Positions 7,726-13,073 of a stretch of 13,073 bases of DNA are shown here, piece after piece (within the stretch, counting starts at the first letter, position 1; each line of letters starts with the position of its first letter). This DNA comes from Vicinamibacteria bacterium (GTDB taxonomy: Bacteria; Acidobacteriota; Vicinamibacteria; Vicinamibacterales; UBA2999): contig JAICQE010000137.1 in NCBI GenBank assembly GCA_025938035.1, positions 1-13,073 on the forward strand, read 5' to 3'. A program made the translations under genes and the position numbers. The notes under the pieces were generated by a model. It made no database searches, was not told the origin of the DNA, and worked only from the letters and a program-made list of their open reading frames with translations.

Positions 7726-9549
7726 TCATGCCGCGAGACGCTTGCGGAACGTGGCGGCCTGGTCGCGCAGGCCGCCGAGGGTATCCCGCGCGGATGTCCA
7801 CCGATCCTGCTCCGCGCGGACGAACCGGCTGTACGGGGCGACGACGTCGTCGAGCCGCTGGCGCCCGTGCATTTGCGCGCGCTCGAATTCCGTGCGGAGC
7901 GCCGTGGCCAGCCGCTCGCGTAAGGCGGACACTTTCTCGTTCAGCTCTCCCTTGGCCCTGCGCCGGCGAGCGGGAATGACGAGAAAGCCGAGCGTGGCAA
8001 CCACGCTCGCGAGGAGGATCCCAGTGACATCGGCGGCCGCCGTCGTCGCGGCGAGGGTGACGGCAGTGCCAAGGGCCAGCGCGCTGCCGCCCGCCGCCGC
8101 GGCAGTGGTCACTGCCGCCCGCGCGTCGTCAGCAATCAGGGCGGCTTCGCGCTTCCGGTCGTAGGTGTCGACGACGCGCTGCGCTTCGCGGCCGACGGCA
8201 TCGATCAGCCGGCTGCGATCGCTGTGGAAGGTGCCGATATCCGGTGCCCCGAGGACGCGTGACCCGTGGTCCCTCGTCCGTTCAGCGATCGCCGTCGTCA
8301 CCGCCTGCCACTGACGGAAGTCCTGATCAATCAGCCAGTCGATGAGCTCTGTCACTGCCCGTTCGATCTGTCGCGGTGCATCGGCGACGACGCGTTCCTC
8401 GAACTCCTTCTGGATGCGGGCGCGGTTGAACAGGTCCATGACGCGGCCGATGCGCAGCGTGTCTTCGAAAAAGGCGTGGCCGCGGGTCTCCATGTCGAGA
8501 AGCACTTTCTCGACCGCCGTCATGCGCAGCTCGAATCCCCGCGCCAGATCTGTCCGGTACAACGCGAGCTGCTGCTCGACGTTCTCGAGCAGCGAGAGAT
8601 CGTCCTTCAGGAGCGTCAGCCGTTCGCCGGCAATTGCGGCGTAGCGCTCCGCCAGCGCTTCACCGACGCCGATGGGGTTCGCCAGCTTCAACCGGAAGCG
8701 GCTGCCTTCGTCGAGCGTTTCAGCGATGTAGCGCTCGAGCGGTTCGAAGCGGCTCGCGGACCAGGCCGACGGTTCTCCCTGCTTCGCTCTCAGCGCGAGG
8801 CGGGCGCTCACGGCAAACACCTCAGGCATCATCCCGAGCAGCTGCTGCGCGGCTGACTTCACGAACGCGAGGACCTGGTCGAGTTCCTCCGGCCGCTCGA
8901 AAATGTCGACCTTGTTGACCACGACGACGATCTTCTTCCCCCACCCGCGGATCGTCTCCAGGAACGCGCGCTCGGTTTCGGTGAACGGTCGGTCCGCCGA
9001 CGTCACGAAGAGCACCAGATCCGCTCGCGGCACGAAGCTGGTGGTGATGCGCTCGTGCTCGCGGATGATCGCGTTGGTGCCCGGCGTATCGACGATCTTC
9101 ACCTCCCGCAACACTTCCGCCGGCGCGGTCGTTACGGCGAGCCCGTCTTCGTCGGCGCTCTCGGCGATCGTGTCGCCGTACTTCAGGACGTGAATCTGCG
9201 CGGTGGTCGGCGTCACCCCTTCTTTGAGCACCTGGCGTCCAATGAGGGCGTTGATGAATGCGCTCTTTCCGGAGTTGAACTCGCCAACGACGACCAGCAT
9301 GAAGAACTCGTCGAGTTGACGGACGGAAGCGGCCAGGGCGGCCTGGTCTTCCGCGCTCGCGCTGAAACGCGTGAACGCATCGCGAAGCCGTGCCAGCAGG
9401 TCGCGGCCGCCGTTCAGCTGGCTCTGCAGATCAGCAGGGAGCACGCCTCGCACCTTGCAGAGTGAGGCAAGAAACACGCCGCGCCATCGCGTGATGTGAT
9501 CCCGTTCAGCTTTGAAAATGGCGGATAGCCGGTAAGGTGAATTGTCCAT
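7726..9549 (-). CDS. Dynamin-like GTPase (bacterial dynamin-like protein)
   Basis: This 607-residue protein has a dynamin-type GTPase domain: P-loop GEFNSGKS (89-96), switch TPTT (113-116), DTPG (154-157) and NKVD (212-215). Long helical regions follow (about 300-475). A hydrophobic Ala-rich membrane segment lies at about 478-525, probably a hairpin or paddle that inserts into the bilayer, then a basic RRRR cluster and a final helical arm with neck-like heptads. Bacterial dynamins bind or remodel membranes on GTP hydrolysis. Many occur as adjacent pairs, but only one copy is seen here. The ATG at 9549 has a poor ribosome site. GTG at 9444 (Val36) has AAGG 8 nt upstream and begins just before the part that looks conserved, so a 572-residue product is a real alternative. 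No neighbour clearly shares its function; it is convergent with the LytTR operon. Confidence 0.9.
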   Translation of the reverse strand: MDNSPYRLSAIFKAERDHITRWRGVFLASLCKVRGVLPADLQSQLNGGRDLLARLRDAFTRFSASAEDQAALAASVRQLDEFFMLVVVGEFNSGKSAFINALIGRQVLKEGVTPTTAQIHVLKYGDTIAESADEDGLAVTTAPAEVLREVKIVDTPGTNAIIREHERITTSFVPRADLVLFVTSADRPFTETERAFLETIRGWGKKIVVVVNKVDIFERPEELDQVLAFVKSAAQQLLGMMPEVFAVSARLALRAKQGEPSAWSASRFEPLERYIAETLDEGSRFRLKLANPIGVGEALAERYAAIAGERLTLLKDDLSLLENVEQQLALYRTDLARGFELRMTAVEKVLLDMETRGHAFFEDTLRIGRVMDLFNRARIQKEFEERVVADAPRQIERAVTELIDWLIDQDFRQWQAVTTAIAERTRDHGSRVLGAPDIGTFHSDRSRLIDAVGREAQRVVDTYDRKREAALIADDARAAVTTAAAAGGSALALGTAVTLAATTAAADVTGILLASVVATLGFLVIPARRRRAKGELNEKVSALRERLATALRTEFERAQMHGRQRLDDVVAPYSRFVRAEQDRWTSARDTLGGLRDQAATFRKRLAA

Positions 9550-9611
9550 GCCCTTACCACTCGACGATCGGGCCAGGGATCAGGTCGTGGAGGAAAACGG
9601 CCCGGTCGTCC

Positions 9612-9953
9612 AGCCGCTGGGAGCGATATGAAGGGCTTCGGCTTGGCTACCGCGTAACGCTGCGCCAGCATGGGAACCGCATCAACGGGACCGGGTGGAA
9701 GATCAGTGAGGATGAGCAGGCGGTTGGCGCGACAGCCCGAACGCCAATCACGTTCGAGCCGTATTCGCCGATCACCAAGCGGCACGAACTCGAGCCACCT
9801 CCCAGAGGCCGCTCGGCAGCTGTTCGGCGACTTGAACGTCGTACTCGCCGGTTTGCGGTGAGACGACTGTCGTTTCAAGGTCTGCGGCCGCACGCGCGCG
9901 GTGGTCAGTACGTCAATAGCGTGTTGCTCGCGGCGCAACGGACAACGCGCGAT
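9612..9953 (+). pseudogene. Coding-like but broken stretch, possible decayed gene remnant
   Basis: Between the dynamin start and the acetyltransferase stop, 404 bases hold no intact gene. On the + strand, the frame through 9621-9757 reads like part of a real beta-rich protein (ERYEGLRLGYRVTLRQHG, then NRINGTGWKI and ARTPI). From memory this resembles a small domain seen in environmental bacteria in which an RTPI-type stretch is followed by a T-F-T-E-R-G segment. Downstream the expected continuation is absent and weak resemblance moves between frames, as in a sequence with frameshifts. There is no convincing start or ribosome site. The promoter for the leftward dynamin gene must also lie somewhere here, but I could not identify it. 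The alternative is noncoding DNA with chance open frames; I hold the remnant idea loosely. Confidence 0.3.
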
Positions 9954-10475
9954 TCATGCGTCTTCTCTTAACACCGCGTACATCAGCGCATCGATCGTTT
10001 CTCCGCTCTTCGTAACGGCCTTTCGCAGCCGACCTTCCAGGACGAAGCCCGCTTTGTCGAGTACTCGAGAGGAAGCAGGATTCGACTCGAAGACGGTTGC
10101 ATAGATGCGGCAGACGTCAAAGTTCGCGAAGATGTGATCGGTGATCGCGCGCACCGCATCGGTGGCGATGCCTCGTCCCCAGTACGCTTCGCCGAGCCAG
10201 TAGCCGATTTCGGCCGAGCGGCGGGAGACGTCCTCCTGCAGGATGAACCCGATCCCGCCCGCGGCCTCGCCGTCGACGACGATTGCGAAATTCGTCGGCG
10301 GCATCTGGGCACTGGCGTGCCCGATCCACCAGTCGGCGTCTGCGCGGGTGTACGGATGCGGGAAGCGGTCGCGCATGTTGCGCGACACATTGGGATTGTT
10401 CGCGTGGCGAACGAGAGACCCCTCGTCGCCACGGCGCCATTCACGAATCAGGAAGTGGCGTAGATCGATCTCCAC
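9954..10475 (-). CDS. RimJ/RimL-type GNAT N-acetyltransferase
   Basis: This protein of 173 residues, from a GTG at 10475, is close to the usual length of this family. It opens with the typical strand (LRHFLIREWRRGDEGSLV) and then HANNP, as in ribosomal-protein and amino-acid acetyltransferases. A central strand pair (FAIVVDGEAAGGIGF) precedes the acetyl-CoA pyrophosphate-binding loop (EAYWGRGIATDAV, residues 96-108). The C-terminal half carries the conserved N-P-A-S-S-R-V-L-D-K-A-G-F (132-144). It transfers acetyl from acetyl-CoA to an amine; the substrate, protein N-terminus or small molecule, cannot be told. The same frame stays open far upstream through the repeat spacer and antisense to fhs register, but those residues are arginine-rich and not homologous-looking, so the start is set at the GTG. 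No good ribosome site precedes it, which leaves the start somewhat uncertain. Confidence 0.88.
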   Translation of the reverse strand: MEIDLRHFLIREWRRGDEGSLVRHANNPNVSRNMRDRFPHPYTRADADWWIGHASAQMPPTNFAIVVDGEAAGGIGFILQEDVSRRSAEIGYWLGEAYWGRGIATDAVRAITDHIFANFDVCRIYATVFESNPASSRVLDKAGFVLEGRLRKAVTKSGETIDALMYAVLREDA

Positions 10476-10494
10476 ATGACTCTGGGCTCGGCTC

Positions 10495-10552
10495 GAACCC
10501 CGAACCCCGGAACCCCGAACCGAACATAGAACACGAACCGGGAACCGAGAAC
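10495..10552. repeat. Degenerate 7-bp tandem repeat (GAACCCC-like) in the fhs/acetyltransferase spacer
   Basis: The word GAAC occurs nine times, at 10495, 10502, 10510, 10517, 10522, 10529, 10535, 10542 and 10549, mostly 7 bp apart. The left part keeps the full GAACCCC unit and the right part decays into variants such as GAACCGG and GAACCGA. On the strand of the flanking genes it reads GGGGTTC. It fills most of the 101-nt spacer between the fhs stop and the acetyltransferase start. It is too short-period for a CRISPR array. It could be a slippage-generated microsatellite, a protein-binding array or a transcript element; nothing in the sequence decides. Confidence 0.8.
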
Positions 10553-10576
10553 TCGGAAGTGTGAACGGCCGCTTCG

Positions 10577-12244
10577 CTAGAAGAGTCCGTAGGTATTCCC
10601 ATTCTCGTCGATATCCATCTTCTGGAATGCCGGCGTCTTTCCGAGGCCCGGCATCCGCTGCATCTCGCCGCACAATGCGACGACGAAGCCGGCACCCAGG
10701 CTTGGCACCATCGAGCGGATGGGGACGATGAATCCCGACGGCCGGTTGCGCAGGTTGGGATCGTGCGACAGCGACATCTGCGTTTTGGCCATGCAGACCG
10801 GCGCCGTGCCGAGGCCGAGCTTCTCGATTCGCTCGAGATCCTTCACCGCCTGCATCTGCAGGTCGATTCCGGCCGCGCCGTAAATCTTCTTGGCGATCGC
10901 CTCGATCTGCTGAACGAGCGGCGTGCCCTCGGGCGTGAGAAACGAGAAGTTGTTCGGCTTGTCGCACGCCGCGACGACGGCCTTCGCCAGCTCCACCGCG
11001 CCCTCGCCGCCCTTGGCGAACCCTTCGTGCACGACGACGGTTTCGGCTCCGGCGTTGAGCGCCAGCTCGCGGACGAGCGCGATCTCCTTCGGCGAGTCGG
11101 TCGGGAAGCCGTTGACGGTCACGACGCACGGCAGCCCGTACGCACGGACGATCTGGACGTGTGCCGCCAGGTTGTCGGCGCCGCGCCGGATCGCCTCGAG
11201 ATCCTCCTTGCCCAGATCCTTGAACGCCACGCCGCCGTGCGACTTGGTCGCGCGCACGGTCGTCACGAGCACCGCCGCACTCGGCGTCATCCGTGCCGTG
11301 CGGCAGACGATGTCGCAGAACTTCTGGAAGCCGAGATCGCTGGCAAAGCCGGCCTCCGTCACGACGTAGTCGGCGAGCTTGAGCGCCATGCGGTCGGCAA
11401 GAATCGAGTTGGCCGCGTGGGCGATGTTGCCGAACGGCCCGGCGTGCACCAGGGCCGGCTGCCCCTCGCGCGTCTGCACCAGGTTCGGTTTCAGCGCGTC
11501 CTTCATGATGACGGTCATCGCGCCGCCGGCCTGGAGGTCATCGGCGGTGATCGGCTTGCCGTCGTAGCTCGAGGCGACCACGATCCGGCCGAGGCGCCGG
11601 CGCAGGTCCTGAAGATCGGTGGCGAGGGCGAGAGACGCCATCACCTCGGACGCGGCCACGATCACGAACTCGCTCTCGCGCGGGATGCCGTTCGACTTGC
11701 CCTTCAGGCCGGTCACGCTGTAGCGCAGCTGCCGATCGTTCATGTCCACGGTGCGCGGCCACGTCACCGAGGTGGGATCGATGCTGAGCGGGTTGCCGTT
11801 GAAGATCGACGCGTCGAGCGCCGCCGCGAGCAGGTTGTGTGCGGCGGCCACGCAGTGGAAATCGCCGTTGAAGTGGAGGTTGATCTCCTCCATCGGCTCG
11901 ATCATCGACTTGCCGCCGCCGGTGCCGCCGCCCTTCACGCCGAACACCGGACCCATCGACGGTTCGCGCAGGCACAGCATCACGTTCTTGTCGATGCGCC
12001 CGAGGCCCTGCGTCAGCGCGACGCTGGTCGTCGTCTTGCCTTCACCCGCCTTGGTCGGCGTGATGGCGGTGACGATCACCAGCTTGCCGTCGGCCTTGCC
12101 GGCGAGCCGGCGGAGCAGCGGCAGCTTGACCTTGGCGCGGAACTCGCCGAACAGCTCGAGCTCGTCGGCGTGAATGCCAGCCGCCTTGGCGATCCCGGCA
12201 ATCGGGCGCAGCTGTACCTGGGAGGCGTCGGACACTACACTCAT
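10577..12244 (-). CDS. fhs: Formate--tetrahydrofolate ligase
   Basis: This 555-residue protein is the usual full length for the family. It catalyses the ATP-dependent joining of formate to tetrahydrofolate, giving 10-formyl-tetrahydrofolate, in the cytoplasm. Visible hallmarks are the P-loop TPTKAGEGKTT (63-73), the LREPSMGPVFG segment (92-102) followed by a Gly-rich loop, PMEEINLHFNGDFH (117-130), and the C-terminal block with GAGFVV, CGE, MPGL and a final NGNTYGLF. The Gly-rich loop reads GVKGGGTGGGK where the common signature has GGAAGGGY, a modest variant. The ATG at 12244 is chosen because AGAGGA lies 6 nt upstream and the protein then begins like its homologues; an upstream in-frame start at 12325 would overlap the neighbouring gene by about 70 bases. 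It lies 10 nt after the MetE-like gene and is probably co-transcribed with it. Confidence 0.97.
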   Translation of the reverse strand: MSVVSDASQVQLRPIAGIAKAAGIHADELELFGEFRAKVKLPLLRRLAGKADGKLVIVTAITPTKAGEGKTTTSVALTQGLGRIDKNVMLCLREPSMGPVFGVKGGGTGGGKSMIEPMEEINLHFNGDFHCVAAAHNLLAAALDASIFNGNPLSIDPTSVTWPRTVDMNDRQLRYSVTGLKGKSNGIPRESEFVIVAASEVMASLALATDLQDLRRRLGRIVVASSYDGKPITADDLQAGGAMTVIMKDALKPNLVQTREGQPALVHAGPFGNIAHAANSILADRMALKLADYVVTEAGFASDLGFQKFCDIVCRTARMTPSAAVLVTTVRATKSHGGVAFKDLGKEDLEAIRRGADNLAAHVQIVRAYGLPCVVTVNGFPTDSPKEIALVRELALNAGAETVVVHEGFAKGGEGAVELAKAVVAACDKPNNFSFLTPEGTPLVQQIEAIAKKIYGAAGIDLQMQAVKDLERIEKLGLGTAPVCMAKTQMSLSHDPNLRNRPSGFIVPIRSMVPSLGAGFVVALCGEMQRMPGLGKTPAFQKMDIDENGNTYGLF

Positions 12245-12250
12245 CTGATT

Positions 12251-12256
12251 TCCTCT
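12251..12256 (-). promoter_or_regulatory. Ribosome binding site AGAGGA of fhs
   Basis: On the - strand AGAGGA stands 6 nt before the fhs ATG. It overlaps the stop codon of the upstream MetE-like gene, so fhs is probably translated by ribosomes finishing that gene. It decides for the start at 12244 over the longer frame. Confidence 0.7.
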
Positions 12257-13073
12257 ATGTGAGACCTTCGCGCACCATCCTGGCCCCTTCGGCCATGGCG
12301 CTGAGCTTGTTGAACGCAACGTCACGCGGCAGGTGCACCAGGCCGCAGTCGGGATTGATCATCAGTTTCTCGGCCGGAATGACATGCAACGCGCGGCGCA
12401 CGCGGTCGGCGATGAGACCCGCCGACTCCACGTCGTGCGTCTTCACGTCGACCACGCCCATGGCCAGCGTGAACGGCACCTTGAATTCCTTGAACAGCTG
12501 CAGGTCGTCCTCGCCGCGGCGCGCGAACTCGAGCGACAGCGCCTGAACGTGGGCGTCGAGCACTTTCGGAAACAGGTATCGGTACGTGCCTTCGAACGAC
12601 GGCTTGCCGTAGCGGTTGCCGTAGCAGATATGGAGCGTGATGTTGGCGTTCACGCCCTCGACCAGCGCGTTGACGGCGCGGATCGCCCACGGCAGGTCCT
12701 CCGCGAAGCCCGAATAGTACGGCTCGTCGATCTGCAGGTGCGTGGCGCCGGTGCGGACGAGCTCGCGCAGCTCGAAGTTCATCACGCGCGCGAGATCGAG
12801 CGCGAACGCCTCTTCCGACGGGTAGTGCTCGTTGCGGATCCGCTTCACGAGCGAATGCGGCCCCGAGACGGCCACCTTGGAGGCCCGATCCGTGAACCGC
12901 TTGAGGAACCGCACTTCATCGGCGAGCCCGAGCGAGCCGGTGGCGAGCTTCGACCGCACGACGCTCTCGTAGAAGTCGTAATAGAGCCGCTTCGATCCCA
13001 GGTCGACCTGCACGCCGGGCAGCCGCTCGGCGAAGTAGTCGATCATGTTGTCGCGCTGCAGCTCGCCGTCCGA
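12255..13073 (-). CDS. MetE-like cobalamin-independent methionine synthase, C-terminal-type (5' partial)
   Basis: The frame runs off the window, and the residues before the first visible Met (SDGELQRDN) match the family, so the true start lies outside; 272 residues are visible. Counting from the Met at 13046, the candidate zinc ligands of the MetE catalytic barrel are all present: His139 and Cys141 (TLHICYGNRYG), Glu173 (LSLEFARRGED) and Cys234 (INPDCGL). LQIDEPYYSGF (104-114) is the conserved substrate-pocket segment. MetE moves a methyl group from a methyl-folate to homocysteine through zinc-activated thiol. Short proteins with only this barrel are widespread and often use other methyl donors or are of unknown specificity; whether this one has the N-terminal barrel of full-length MetE cannot be seen. 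Its place 10 nt before fhs fits one-carbon metabolism. An epoxyalkane:CoM-transferase-like role is the main alternative. Confidence 0.88.
   Translation of the reverse strand, partial: SDGELQRDNMIDYFAERLPGVQVDLGSKRLYYDFYESVVRSKLATGSLGLADEVRFLKRFTDRASKVAVSGPHSLVKRIRNEHYPSEEAFALDLARVMNFELRELVRTGATHLQIDEPYYSGFAEDLPWAIRAVNALVEGVNANITLHICYGNRYGKPSFEGTYRYLFPKVLDAHVQALSLEFARRGEDDLQLFKEFKVPFTLAMGVVDVKTHDVESAGLIADRVRRALHVIPAEKLMINPDCGLVHLPRDVAFNKLSAMAEGARMVREGLT

Noticed and set aside
9414..9938. A 174-codon - strand open frame overlapping the start of the dynamin gene
   Set aside because: It runs out of frame through the dynamin N-terminus and contains no recognisable segment; it is not a credible separate gene.
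10495..10552. CRISPR-like array
   Set aside because: The repeat period is about 7 bp with no spacers, far below CRISPR repeat length, and there are no cas genes nearby.
10476..11129. Upstream extension of the acetyltransferase frame on the - strand to give a 391-residue protein
   Set aside because: The extension passes through the heptad repeat and over the fhs coding region in another frame and is Arg/Gly-rich; the acetyltransferase itself has normal length from the GTG at 10475.
10763..12262. A 499-codon open frame on the + strand lying over fhs
   Set aside because: It is fully antisense to an unmistakable fhs gene; its product is Arg/His/Val-rich with no recognisable domain, as expected for the shadow of a GC-rich gene.
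12245..12325. Longer N-terminus for formate-tetrahydrofolate ligase starting at 12325
   Set aside because: It would overlap the end of the MetE-like gene by about 70 bases and lacks a ribosome site, while the ATG at 12244 has AGAGGA well placed and gives the usual family length.

Overview
The window is strongly GC-rich (about two thirds G+C by eye) and densely coded, with third codon positions mostly G or C. A kelch/Ig-repeat secreted protein with a PxKF-type C-terminal domain, a LiaF-like/LytS/LytR operon, a bacterial dynamin and a formate-tetrahydrofolate ligase next to a short MetE-like protein together suggest a Gram-negative soil or environmental bacterium. Acidobacteriota (Vicinamibacteria-like) is my best guess. 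This is inference from gene content; there is no rRNA or other marker in the window.

Layout. (1) Bases 1-3811, + strand: the 3' part of a very large modular extracellular protein. It has kelch beta-propeller blades, a carboxypeptidase-regulatory-like domain, several Ig/MBG-type beta-sandwich repeats including three units of exactly 264 bp, and a PxKF-like C-terminus. (2) Bases 3978-7706, + strand: a compact five-gene operon of a small one-helix membrane protein, two LiaF-like membrane proteins, a LytS/YehU-type sensor histidine kinase and a LytTR response regulator. The two LiaF-like genes overlap by 4 nt (GTGA), as do kinase and regulator (ATGA), and only 9 nt separate the second LiaF-like gene from the kinase. 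It looks like an envelope-stress sensing module in which LiaF-like proteins are paired with a LytTR system rather than the NarL-type LiaSR of Firmicutes. (3) Bases 7726-9549, - strand, convergent with the operon: one dynamin-like GTPase. (4) Bases 9550-9953: no intact gene; a coding-like stretch that seems to be a decayed gene remnant. (5) Bases 9954-13073, - strand: in transcription order a MetE-like methyltransferase (5' end outside the window), formate-tetrahydrofolate ligase 10 nt downstream, a spacer with an approximately 7-bp GAAC-rich tandem repeat, and a RimJ/RimL-type acetyltransferase.

How the genes work together. The MetE-like protein and Fhs both handle folate-bound one-carbon units and are very probably co-transcribed. 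The LiaF/LytS/LytR genes form one signalling unit whose targets are not visible here. The kelch/Ig protein, the dynamin and the acetyltransferase look like independent units. I found no CRISPR array, transposase, tRNA or rRNA. The points most worth a second look are the double-LiaF/LytTR operon with its unrecognised first gene, the equal-length Ig repeats, the heptad intergenic repeat and the decayed stretch at 9600-9950.
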